A program made the position numbers and the translations under genes. The notes under the pieces were generated by a model that saw nothing but the letters and a program-made list of their open reading frames with translations, was not told the DNA's origin and did no database searches. Shown one piece after another: positions 24,901-37,585 of a DNA stretch of 64,000 bases. Position 1 is the first letter of the stretch, and each line of letters begins with the position of its first letter. Where the stretch lies: NCBI RefSeq assembly GCF_028389875.1, contig NC_084663.1, forward strand, positions 208,103,876 through 208,167,875. The letters run 5' to 3'. This DNA is from Rhea pennata (Eukaryota > Chordata > Aves > Rheiformes > Rheidae).

Positions 24901-27900
24901 GTTGGTCCCCAATGTGATCTGCTTAACTACTAAAGTTTCTTGGGGCTCTGTTTTCAAGATGGCATGTGGGAAATGTGCAAGAGCTCCCAGTAGCAGAAAT
25001 TAATAATAATTGAGCTATGTGACCAATATCCTGTGAGTTGCTTTGAAAAGATGCTCCTGCAGCGTATGTCCGGAGCTGTCAACACATCAGCTGCAGGATA
25101 CCCAACTCTCTGGAAAAAACTTAGGAGGGACTAATCCCTCCAGTGGCAGAGCTACGTCATGGGTGAGTTCAGCCTCCACTGAACAGCAGAGAGACATCAC
25201 CGGAGGAGTAACGGTTACAGTAGCAGAGGAGCAGTGCAGAGGCAATGCTTGGCATGGAGGAGTATCACTCACCCCCATCCTCTTGCTGCTCCAGAGGAGG
25301 TTCCCGAGCCTGCTCAGCTATCACACGCATGTTCAGAGAACTGAAGCCGGCACACGGAGCTCACAGCGGGGCGCCTCACAGCGCGAGCCTTTGGGCATGC
25401 TAATAGCTTTTCTCTCTTCTAATTGCATACATCATTTCTAATGACAACTGCATGAAATGGAACATAATTTTTCATTTTCGCTCCATGAGTCACTAATTGA
25501 ATTGATTGTTGTGATTCGCCACGATTTGGCGTACAGGAATAGGAAGCGTGGAACGAATCAGAGAGGAAGCGTCATTTCACGATGCAAGCACTGACCATGC
25601 CCAGTTTCAGTAATTTCTGCTTTCCTTGATGACATTTTGTAAAGAGCTTTGGGTAGACACAAGGAGAAGTCTGGTGCCTTAATTATAGACAAAAAGGAAT
25701 TAGACACGCAGGTTTGGATTTGATTTACACTGCTGCTAAAGGGGGGCCACAGGCCAGCCATTTATCTCTCCGCACCTCCGAGCATCACTCTTCCTTTCCA
25801 CCACCTTCTACAGTCTTTTTCCTTTCTGCCTCTACAGTGCCTGGTATGACAGGACGCAGTCTCAGCCGAGGGTGCTAAGATGCCAGCGGTCTGATAGAGT
25901 GCAGCAGGCCTGCTTCCCTGGTTCAGGAGCATCCTGGTGGATGCCTGGTGCCAGCATCTCCGGGCAATATCTTTGTGTGAAATCAAGAGAGTTTGCAAGT
26001 GTTTTTGGATGACTTCACACGGGAAATGCACTGAAATGAGCTTTGAAGGGATATGAGGAGTAAGCAGAACTTGCTGTACTCTGCTATGGGACTAATTTGC
26101 CAGAAGCCTGTAGCCAGCTTTTGCAGACGGGAAGCCTTCTGGACTAGGGTTTCAATACAGACTGCTTGACAGTTAAAAATGAAGTTTGTTGAACTTTGCT
26201 ACATAAATATACCCATATATCTATCTTTTTACTTGTGAGTCATAGTAGTCCATTTTACTTATTTATATAAGATGAAGTTTGAAGAAAAGATTTAAAAAAC
26301 AGAAGTGTGATCACTGATGATACTAACATGCCCGTCTAAAAAAAAAAAACTCAGTAAGATGTGTTTGAAGGAATGATTTTTGCATGTGGACTGGGCTTAT
26401 TCTTTTTATGACGATGTAACTGAAATAGCATAGCCTTACATTTTCAGAAATGAATTATATAACTTAAGAAGGCAGCTGGTCCTAACACTAAGCAAACATG
26501 ACGAGGAGGTACAGTGTACAAATAATGTTCTAGCTCTCTGCAGGGCAGAGTATTCCTGTGTGGGCAGCCAGTCGTCTCATGATTTTTCTCCATAATCAGT
26601 CTTGTGTCCCTATAGTATTTTCAGTCTGCACGAACCTATATGACAAGATTCAGTGCTAAATATTACTAAGGATAAGCAAAGCTATTTGTTTAAAGGCTCA
26701 GGAAACTTCTGGATCAGCCCAGAAAAATACAGAGAAATATGTAATAAACTGTTACTCTTCATGGAGTTCAGCTGTATGTTGCTGATACTACCACTTAGCT
26801 GATTTAACAACCTCTCACTTAGAAAGCTGGATCTTATTTCCCAAACTGAAGATATGAAGTGAGCAAAACAAAGATTTCTTTAGTTGGAGGACAACTGGTC
26901 AGAACATAGGAACAGAACAAGTCAACAGTTTCCGAGTGGCTTTTAATCTGAGCACTAGTAAAAGCTGTTCATATAGCTGTTTTATATGAATCCAGCAAAT
27001 CTCTCAACAATTTCTACAAACTTTTTTCTCAATTTCAGCATGAGATCCCCAGCCAAAATGGAACAACTTTGACCCAGAACAACCAATCGATCAGCTCATT
27101 AATCTGGGATGTGTGAAAGAGTATCTCGAAAGTCCCAACTCTGCCGTAGTCAGGTGGCAGAATTGAAGTCTCCTACATTTCTGATTCCTTCCACTGTGAG
27201 GACAGTGCTCCAGTCCCAAGGCTATTGACTATTTTGATGATACATCACATTTTTCATTACAAACTCCAGAAGATGTTCATTTTCTCTCTGATACAGAATA
27301 CTAAACATTTTCGATCCTCAGAATTCATAGGATGGGAAAGTAGCTGAGACACTAACTCTGTGAATTTTTACTATAAAGTTCAAATATATAAAAAAAAATG
27401 CTGCAAAATATATTTGCTGGAAATACATGCTGCAAAATGCAAGCTCCTGTAGCTCCCACTAGCCACAGCAAACCATACAGAATAGTTCCACACATGTAGC
27501 AGATGTCTGCCAGTCCTTGCCAGTGTTTGCACAAGGCAGCCTGAGCTGCCTTATCAAGACACTTCAATTTCTCCAGAAGGAAAAACAGTACTACTGGAAT
27601 TAGACAGAAACTATTGAAATTGCTAGTAATTAGAAAAGCCTATGAGATAACTCTGCTGCAACTCAGCATGAATAAGTATTAATTATGATTGTAAAGACCA
27701 TAATCCAGTGCTGATCCTGAAGAAAACATTTCTAGTCCTTGACCACTGTGCACTGCAACATTTGCAACACAACAGACTACCATACAATTTCCCTCTATCC
27801 TGTTTATACCTCACATATTTACCACAAATAGCTCTGTCGAATGCAACTAGTTCCCATCCACTTACCACAAAAGCAAACATACCAGAGTATCAAAGTACTA

Positions 27901-30900
27901 GACACACAAATCATCATAACTGACATCTACTCACAATCTTAAAAGCAGAAACATAAAAATGTAGCCTAAATAAATTATCCTCAAAATGTGTGAAAAGCAA
28001 AACTGCATTTTGCAAAGCTAAAACCATGCAATGTTTGGCCTGGGCATCTTGGCACAAGGGTGCAAACATCTGGAGAGTCTGCTTCGTAGTACAACGTAAC
28101 ACGGATAGCCCCCACTCACTCTAAGCATAAGAGTTCGAATTGATGCCTGAACATCCACTGCTGCTGAGCACAAAACACCCCGTCAGATCATGCCCATGAT
28201 GCTTTGGTAGGGCTGTTAGGATGGGACAAGTTGTGTCAAGGAAGGAAGAAAGCAAGATCTGAAATAGAGTAGCTATGGTTCTTGAGAGCTTCTCAGGAGA
28301 GGAGTAGCTCAAACACCCATTTAATGAGAGGTTCCAGGTCAGAACAGGGGGACAGAGGTGGGTGAGAGAGAGGGCAGGTAGCTGCAGAGGTTTTACATCA
28401 GAGTGGCAACAGTGATGGGGAATCCTTCCATTACCTGAAGGTCTTAGTTGCATGTAGCTCCAGAGCACATGAGCTGGTAGCCGTTGCAAGCTCTGGGATC
28501 ATAGCAGTGCTGGCCAGCTGTAACTGAGCTCAGGCTCTCGTTGCTCACAAGCCTAGCATACGGACCTGCCAGGCCAATCCCTGCTAGCGTTCACATTGCA
28601 GCTGCAGCAAAACAGCCGCATCAGAGCCGGCGTAGGCAGCAGGGAGTGACACCTTGCTGCTGCCATCTCCTTCAACCCACTTGTGGCAGCAGCTTTCACT
28701 CAGTCAGACGTCCTCCCACTCCCAATCCTACCACCATCACGCTTAGGGTGTATGAGCCATTTTACCACCCTCCACTACCAGACCTACTGGTAATCACTTG
28801 GACTGCTGTTGTGTCCTCATGGTGCCCCCAAGGGATATTTTAATTAGCTGTAACGAAGCTGTATGCTGTTTTGGAGGGACAGGGACAGAAAGTCAGCAGA
28901 GTCTAGCTTGGATTATACCTCACACATCTCACCCATGGCACCCATAACCATGGAAGAAGCTGGACAAAAACCTCCTCTCCCAGGCAGTTCAGACAGTGGT
29001 GCTAAATACCTGCCAGTAACGGAGATACGAAATCAAAGTCTTTGACAGGGCAGCTTTCTTCCATGGTAACTGTGTTTTTATTTATTTGTTTCCAGTTTCT
29101 TTGCATGATTTGCCACAATGTTGATAAGAAAGTCACATAAAAGACACAAGGGCCATCAAAGTCTATTCAAAATGTAATGTACTCAGAGCAAAACTCCCTA
29201 ACACCAGCCTTTAGAAATTCATCGCAATACAGAAGCACATTTAGCGCTCACTAAAATAGCAGGGTTTTCTATCCGTTAGCCTTTAGAAGAAGAAAACATT
29301 GTTGGAAGAAAGCAGTTAACACAAAAGAACATGGAGCAAAGTTAATCTCTGGTGTAATTTCAAGGGAGTTTTACGAGAGAGAAATCTGCCTATACATTAT
29401 TCTGGAGAGATGAAAAAAGTTCAGGGAGAGCATTTGCATCCAGAGATGACACTGTCAAAACAGCCTTAGGTTTAGATTCCAGCATCCTTGCAACTCTAAC
29501 TTCAGTCATGTTCAGAAGAGTTAGGTTTATATATACACATAAATACATATTTTCCCCATATATATGAAATGAAGAAGAAAGGTTTCCCATATACTCAGTA
29601 ACAGACCCAAGGAGTTCAAGGCTTTCCATGGCAGCTGCATTTATTTATTTATTAGACGTTGGTTTCATCCTTCTAAGAAATGGGAACATGGGTGAAACTG
29701 AACATTTTACTGAGTTAAAGAAAACTCCTTCCTGCCCAGCTTTAAATACAGCTCATCATCCACACACTTACTCATGCTATCCATAGCGAGGAGGATGTTT
29801 GTACAGGGAGGCTCTAGAGTGGGATTTAGGTTCAAATTTTGACCGTCACAGGCACAGCCATGCTCCACTTCAGGGGCAGGTATGAGGCCAGCTGCAAGCG
29901 CAATCACCCAGCAGCTTCCCCATCTGCTGCCCATATGGGATGACGGACTAACATGTGTCTGCTGACATGTTAACCCATCAGATAACGGGAGCACACTCCA
30001 GCTGTTCTCTGCGGGGATCGGGGGCAGCCTACCAAAGTCCGGAGCAGCCTACAAAGTGCTGCGTAGACATGTATCTCAGGAAAGTTGTTCAAAATCTGCT
30101 CCTGTTTGTCACCTGAAAAATGGGAACAAAAGCACTTGTTTCCTCCATTCTTTATGTTTGCAGATTAGAGGATTTTTGAGTCAGAATTCACCTCTAACTC
30201 CGGGGTATATTTAGGACTGACTGGGAAATGTTTTTCCTGCCCTGTGAAAATATTCACAATTCACAAATGTTTCTAATCTCTCCTCCAGGCAAAACAAACA
30301 CCTTCGAAATAGGAGGGAGACCTTGATTGCAACTGCGGCCTCAAGGCTCTGCAATGCAGATCACACAGAATACAAATGAGAACTTCCGCCTTATGGGAAC
30401 GTCATTTCTGCGTTCAGCATGCAGTCAAGGGAGACCCCTTGCTCAGCGAAGGAGCTTCACATCATAAGCACTCTACGCGTTCACCATGCATGTGCCACCT
30501 CCCTTCGAAACCTGGAGCAAATTGGTTTCACAGGAAGACTTGGGGCTTTTGCTCTGTAGTGTTTCAATTATCATGGTGCCAGTGACAAGCATGAGGAGCT
30601 TTATACTGCAGCTCTTCTCTTTATGTTTGTCTCACAGGTACTTGAGTACACAACATACCTTCCTTCTCTTGCCTGGGAGAAAAATCTGTCTGTGAAAACA
30701 TTAGTAAACAACCTTCTTGCAGCTAATCAAGAAGAGAATCTCAAGCTAATCAATGGAAGAGAAACTACTGGCTCAGAAGCATGGTCAGACTGTCTTGGTA
30801 TGCTGGACATTTTTCATTCAGTCTCCTCTGCACTATGCTGTAGCATCTGTACTATCCCCAGATAAGACCTGTTCTTCAGCCTAATAAGGACAAGGCCTTG

Positions 30901-33900
30901 GCAGAAATAGTATTAAGGGAATAGTGAATGCGGCAACAAAGGAGCATGATACACTTTTCTTTCTGGTGACATTTTTCTCCATGCAATATTTGCTGGCCTC
31001 TTTGAGACCTGGAGTTTACCTGAAATTAAAATTTGCATGCAGATGCTCTTGCTGTTTAATGAAGCCAAATCCTAATCTGATGTAATTTTTAAATCAGATT
31101 TTGACTATTCAGAAAAGATCGAGTGATATTGTTTCTACATTTTCTTTCCTAGGTCTATTATCTGCAGCCCATCTGCATTTTATTTCAATAAAGAGACAAA
31201 ACCAAGATATTCCACTGTCAGCCAAAGCCAATGACCTTGAAAAATACAGTCTTGTCCTCCAGCTTAGTCACTCTGCATGTTGCCCAGTTGCTTAGGTTGA
31301 GAGCAAAACAAAGAACTGAAAAGAATAGCGTGTGTTGCATTAGGATCTGTACCAAAGTCTGTAAGGGAAGCCAGAGAAAAAATGACTCACACACTGGGAA
31401 GGATTCCTCCTGTTCCCATCCAAATTGCATTTCCTTGTCAGGCTGGCAACAGCTGATGTGCTCGTTCCCATGGGAATATTTTCATCTTGAACAAAATGCA
31501 CATTTAAAACAACTTCCTGAGTTTGTCCTGTTTACGTATACGTTTGCATTAAATGGTGTCTTCTAACAAGCGTAAAGCCTGTTGCCCAGACTGCAGAACA
31601 TTTTCCCCCAAGGCCTCAGCTCTGCTCTAACATTTGGGGGAAATTAGGGGTAACTAATGTGAGAAAGGTGTTACTATCACTGAGACTAGGAAAGCCATTG
31701 AAAAGCCCCCCATAAAAGGGGTTTTGTTGTGAAACACAAATGGGGAGAAAAAAAAATTTGCTTGAAGGAAGAGATGCTAAAAGATATGAAATTCAAAACA
31801 AATCCATGTCACACAAAAAAGGCTCACAGGATGCTACCATAATGGCTTAAAATGTCCTAACTAGAGATATTTTACAACTATTTCTTCCAGTAGTTAAGAA
31901 TCCATTACCAAAAAGCTCGTTAATTATGCATAAAAGTTAAAAATCGCACAGCCATTGGATCCCAATGCTCACTACAACTATCTCCTCCTATGCTGCATGT
32001 CCAGAAAAAGAAATAAACAGACATAGAGATAAGGATTGACCACAGACAGGCAGATTTACAGGCACTTTTCTGGGTTTTGGAGCTGTTCTTCCAGATGCTT
32101 CAAAGTCATAGTTCTGTAGATGAGTATCAGACTTGAACTGATAGGGAGCAAACAAGAATTGCTCCACTGCATTCTTTGGAGGCCTTGGTGTCTGAGAGAT
32201 GGTGTATAATGATACCTTAACTCACTTCTGCGTCATTCTGGTTGAAGCAGTATGAATTAGGGAATTAGGCATGAGACTGGAATTTATGGATATGTCTACA
32301 CGTACACGCACAGGCAGACATGAGCTTGTCCTTCCATGCGCTGAACTAGCCAAATGTCGACTAGCTGGAGAGTTGCGAAGCTCTCTTAAGAGCAACATGC
32401 TAACGTGTTTTACTGGGCAGATCTGCATCCATCTGCACACACATCTCTGATCATCCTCCAGACACTAACGCTGATGCTCAAGTTATAATTTGTCTATGAC
32501 TGTATGCCAATCATTTCTGCATTTCAAACTGCATTCTACTTCAGAGATTTTTCAAGAACAAGGGTATGTTAAGAGACTAGTCTTGAATCTATTTTTATAC
32601 AGATGTTGGGCTAGCTCTGAAGGATTCATTCCCTAACACTGCTAAACTGTCTCTTTGTCGTCAGTCGTGCCATTTATTCCTATAGCCTAAAGAACAAAAC
32701 AAGGATAAATATTTCATTACTTGAAGCACGGGCTATAAAAGGATATCTAACATGTGAAGTGTGTAATCTCAACAGCTTAACAGTGATTTTGTTGTATGTA
32801 AGTATCTATTATGTAGATGGAGAGACCTCTCACTGGAGTCAGCCTCAACATGATTGTTATAGTTGCTAATATTATTATAATTGCATTATCATTATTTATT
32901 CAAAATTTCAAGAAAACTGTATTTTATCCTGAATGCAATGGAGTGAAAAAACATTTTTTTTTCTGTTTTTTGAATAACGCAGAATATTCCTTGATCCGAC
33001 AGTGATCAGTGGAAGGCAGTCTACTGTCCCAGTCACAGCACCAAGAATCTTGTAGAACATCCCTAAGTGGTTGATCTTTAAGCAAAAGTTTTCTTCTTTA
33101 GAAGTGAATCCAATGAGCCTTTAGGTTAAGGTCATGTCTTTCTCCGCAGCATTTTCATAGCAGAGATTTTGGCCAGATGTTTTACATTTTTCTTGCCTGA
33201 GTCAGGAGCAGAATGTCTGACTATTGACCTAAGTTTTGGAATAGAAATGTCAAGAAATCCTTTGGGGTAAATGTAGTTTCCTGTCAGCTGGAAAAATGCT
33301 GGAAATCCTTTCTCATGAACTTCTCTCCCTTACTGGCTGTATTTCCCGTCGAAGTTCATTCGAAGTGGATTGGCATGGTGACAAGCTTTTTTCTTTATCT
33401 AATATGCAACCACTGATTGGAGAAAAAGTGACAGTGACAGAAAAAAGTTGCGGATGAAGTGACAGAAAAACTGACATATTAGAGAAGATAGACATGGTAA
33501 GTGACAGCTTAGACAAACTGTCAGGAAACTGTTGCTCCTAACACAGTTAGTTTTTCAGGACAAGAATGCACACGACACAGGAATATTGTGATTACAATTT
33601 GTGTATCACTCAGTTTAGCACTTTCAGAGCAATTACTAGTTAATATTCATTATATCATTTGTACATAGCAACAAGGATAGTTCATAGATTTGTTTTTGTA
33701 GTGACAAACGGGGATAAAAAAGAAAAAGAAAACACAATGAGAGCTTGAAAAACTGGGAGATTGAATATTTTTGTTGTCAGGACCTGATATGGCCTTCATC
33801 AAAACCTACAGAAAGAATGGGACAGAATTCAATACATGACGCATCAGGACCACGGGTGTTTGAGATACTACTTTGTTTTGAATTATGAGGCAAAAAAGGA

Positions 33901-35237
33901 CAAAGGGAAGAATTCGGGAGCCCAAGATTGTGACAGACTGGCAGTGTTTGCCCGAAATCTCCTGCCCCGTCAGCATTTGTTGACCATGTTTGATAAAGAG
34001 ATGTGAGTTAATCCGACTTGCCAAGGCTGAAACCTTAACTTAATATGGCAAGCTCTTTGAAAAGGGGAGATAAGAGACTGATAATTTAGCCTCCCTGATG
34101 GATACCCTAGAAGCAACTAAATCAGACTTAGAGATCTGGTGGCAAGTTGATGGATTACATTGCCTTTATGTTGATGTTTAGGGGGAGGGGAGAGGGAGAG
34201 AGAGATGGAGTTAATGAAAATCAGCTCCAGGAAGGGTAAATCTTCGGCTATGTGTAGTGTGTTTGCACAGGAAGCTGCAATATGAACCTACTCACAGAGT
34301 TCATTTATGATACCAGATTTAATGACAAATGAAGGCTGCTCAGGCTCCGTGCTGATGACTCTTACGATAAGAACTTAGATCACTAGTTTTTGCAGTTGTT
34401 TCTCAGGAAAACTTTGAATTTAGCTTCCTGAATAAGGCACACTAGATTAGACTCTGTGACGTTAGTGTGTAATGGTCACATTTTGAATTGGTCTCTTATG
34501 AGCACTGTTTATCTCCAAAATGTACTTCTGAAAGGCAAAGTACTGCCAGGAGACATTTTGCTTTCATATGAAGCATTTAGTCCAAGTTCTGTCATGGGCT
34601 AAAGCATAGACCTTAGAACGATAGTATAACAACTTCAAATCTAAATGAGTCCCAGTCCTCAGTGCTTTCTTTCCTCTTTAGGCAAAATAAAAGGGCTACC
34701 TACTTAGAATGATCTTTCTGATTTCTTACCATTAGACTAATATTTCCTAAGAGTGATGTGTACAGAACAAGATTTATAATGAGGAATAATTAAAAAGAAA
34801 TCTGCCACCCTGGTCTCCAAATGGCTGCCATCCAGAGCATCTATTTCTCAAGATGCTGACAGTAATACAGCAAATCCTTTTTATACTGAAATGTTCAAGA
34901 AGACCAAGCAGAAACAATCGTTTCAAGAGACTTCACGTTTATATACCTAGTCCCAATGCTGCTGTAGACGCCTGCTTTGCTCTTTGAGCTAGAGAAAATC
35001 TGTCAGTGGATACTGCTGCTTTTAGGGGTTGATAATGGAAGGGCAAGCTCTCAAAGTGCACTGTGTCTGGAAGGTTTAAGCAGCTTCCTGGAGAAAACTG
35101 CTAAATGTGAGGTGACTGAGACCCGATGCCAAAGCCAAATACTTAACTGGCCATCACGGTTTGCACATCCATTCCATGTCTGGAGGAACATGCACACAAT
35201 AAGCAAGACTCTTCTCCTATTCCAGTATTAACTAGAG
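18928..35237. other. Long intergenic stretch
   Basis: About 16 kb without a gene that I recognise. The longest frame, 151 codons on the + strand at 19010-19465, has low-complexity Ser/Pro/Gly content and no familiar domain. Simple repeats include an A-run at 20560-20580, a TA run at 22714-22729, TTTA repeats near 29640 and a diverged GTGACAGAAAA repeat at 33425-33475. The section 22860-22960 is extremely AT-rich. No PRSS23 coding exon, the expected downstream neighbour of FZD4, is present. Confidence 0.5.
20560..20580. repeat. Poly(A) run of 21 nt
   Basis: An uninterrupted A-run. A 10-bp unit (AGCCTGGAAA) is duplicated just before it, around 20480-20505. No transposon body is recognisable upstream. 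Confidence 0.85.
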
Positions 35238-37507
35238 GTGATGAAGTTGTCACAAATGGTGGAGGAGCCTACAAGGAAGGGTGTCCTGCCGGACCTTGCC
35301 CTTACCAACAGAGAGGGACTGGTTGGAGATGTGAAGGTTGGGGGCAGCGTTGGCTGCAGTGACCAGGAGATGGTGGCACTCAGGATCCTGCAGGAAAGAA
35401 CCAAGGCAACAAGCAAGATTGCAACCCTGGACTTCAGGAGAGTAGACTTTGGGCTGGCTCTTCAGAGACCTAATCGGTGGAGTCTCATGGGTTAAGGCCC
35501 CAGAAGGAAGGGGGGCCCAGGAGAGCTGGCTAGTATTCAAACATCACTTCCTCCAAGCTCAAGAGTGGTGCATCCCTATGAGGAAGAAGAGCAGCAAAAG
35601 GGGCAGGAGACCTGCATGGGTGAGCAAGGAGCTCTTGGCCAAATACAGACAGAAGAAGAAAATACACAGAACGTGGAAGAGCGGACAGGCTACTTGGGAG
35701 AACTACAGGAATGCAGCCAGAGTATGTAGAGATGCGGCGAGGAAGGCTAAGGCCCAGCTGGAATTGTGTCTGGCAAGGGCTCTCAAGGAAGGGCTTCTTC
35801 AAATACATCAGCAGCAAGAGGAGGACTGGGGAAAATGTGGTCCCACTCCTGAATGGGGCGGGGGCCCTGGTGACAAGGGATACAGAGAAGGCAGAATTAC
35901 TGAATGCCTTCTGTGCTTCAGTCTTCACTGCTAAGGGCAGCCCCCAGGAATCCTGTAGACTGGATGTGAGGGAGAAAGTCTGGAGAAGGGAAGACTTTCC
36001 TTTGGTTGAGGAGGGTAGGATTAGAGACCTTCTGGGCAGGCTAGACATCCACAAATCCATGGGCCCAGATGGGATGCACCCACAGGTCCTGAGGGAGCTG
36101 GTGGATGTTGTTGCCAGGCCGCTCTCCATCATCTTTGAAAAGCCCTGGAGAAATGGAGAGGTGCCTGAGGACTGGAAGAAAGCCAATGTCACTCCAGTCT
36201 TCCAAAAGGGCAAGAAGGAGGACTGAGGCAACTCTAGGCCAGTCAGCCTCACCTCCATCCCTGCAAAGGTGATGGAACAGCTCACTCTGGATGTCATCTC
36301 CAGACATACGGAGGAAAAGAAGGTGATCAGGAGTAGCCAGCATGGATTCACCAAGGGGAAATCCTGCTTAACCAATCTGACAGCCTTCTCGGATGGAATG
36401 ACTGGCTGGGTGGATGAGGGCAGAGCAGTGGACGTTGTGTACCTTGACTTCAGCAAGGCTTTTGACACTGTCTCCCATCACATCCTCCTAGAGAAGCTCA
36501 GAAAGTGTGGGTTAGACGAGTGGACAGTGAGGTGCATTGAGAACTAGCTGAAAGGCAGAGCTCAGAGGGTCATCATCAGTGACATGGAGTCTAGTTGGAG
36601 GCCTGTGGCTAGTGGCATCCCACAGGGCTCAGTACTGGGTCCCAGCCTGTTCAACTTCTTCATCAGTGACCTGGATGAGGGGACAGAGTGCCTCCTCAGC
36701 AAATTTGCTGATGATGCCAAGCTGGGAGGAGTGGCTGACACACCCGAGGGCTGTGCTGCCATTCAGAGAGACCTGGACAGGCTGGAGAGCTGGGTGTAGA
36801 GGAACATCCTGAGGTTCAGCAAGGGCAAGTGCAGAGTCCTGCACCTAGGGAGAAATAACCCCAGACACCAGGACAAGCTGGTGGCTGACCTTGTGGAGAG
36901 CAGCTCTGCAGAGAAGGACCTGGGAGTGCTGGTGGATGACAAGTTGAGCATGAGCCAGCAATGTGCCCTTGTGGCCAAGAAGGCCAATGGTCTCCTGGGG
37001 TGCATTGGAAAGACTGTTGTCAGCAGGTTGAGGGAGGTGATCCTGCCTCTCTCCTCAGCCCTGGGGAGGCCTCATCTCGAGTCCTGTGTACAGTTCTGGG
37101 CTCCCCAGGACAAGACACACATGGAGCTACTGGAGAGAGTCCAGTGTAGGGCTACAAAGATGATCAGAGGGCTGGAGCATCTGCCCTAGGAGGAACGGCT
37201 GTGAGAGCTGGGCCTCTTCAGCCTGGGGAAGAGAAGCCTGAGGGGGGATCTTATCAATGTGGACAAGTACCTGAAGGGAGGGTGTCAAGGGGACAGGGAC
37301 AAACTCTTTTCAGTTGCCCCGTGTGACAGGACAAGAGGCAATGGGCAGAAATTGAAGCACAGGAAGTTCCGCCTGACCGTGAGGGGGAATTTCTTCCCTG
37401 TAAGAGTGACAGAGCCCTGGACCAGGTTGCCCAGAGAGGTTGTGAAGTCTCCTTCTCTGGAGCTCTTTAAGGCCTGCCTGGCTGCAACCTTGTCTAACAT
37501 GCTCTAG
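35238..37507 (+). pseudogene. CR1 ORF2 relic (endonuclease end, reverse transcriptase)
   Basis: Decayed coding part of the + strand CR1. Segments come in the order expected for CR1 ORF2: endonuclease C-terminus (35238-35495), linker with the RRPAWVSKELLAKYRQKK motif (35449-35790), then reverse transcriptase in a third frame. RT landmarks are GPDGMHPQVLREL near 36065, YLDFSKAFDTVSH near 36445 with its catalytic Asp, [10 protein letters not shown] near 36615, and the FADD catalytic box at 36704-36715. Compared with the other copy here, frame is lost through an apparent 4-nt insertion near 35454 and an 8-nt deletion after 35787. In-frame stops follow at 36224, 36545 and 36797 and further on. The catalytic residues persist but no functional product is possible. 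Confidence 0.9.
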
Positions 37508-37585
37508 GTGACCCTGCTGAGCAGGGAAGTTGGACTAGATGATCTCCAGAGGTCCCTTCCAACCCTACTGATTCTAAGATTCTGT
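35238..37585 (+). mobile_element. CR1 LINE, 5'-truncated copy, sense on + strand
   Basis: A 2.35-kb CR1 retrotransposon copy. It begins within the endonuclease C-terminus of ORF2 (a QMVEEPTRKGVLPDLALTNR segment) and continues through the reverse transcriptase and C-terminal region into the short 3' UTR. That UTR ends in the CR1 hallmark: GGACTAGATGATCTCCAGAGG, then two 8-bp ATTCT-type repeats at 37571-37586. CR1 copies lack poly(A) tails, as here. The 5' truncation is typical of incomplete reverse transcription. It is dead, but little diverged from the copy at 40550-43400 where the two overlap. Confidence 0.95.

Noticed and set aside
35530-36468. 312-codon frame on the - strand
   Set aside because: It is antisense to the CR1 ORF2 relic, whose sense frame has clear RT motifs.
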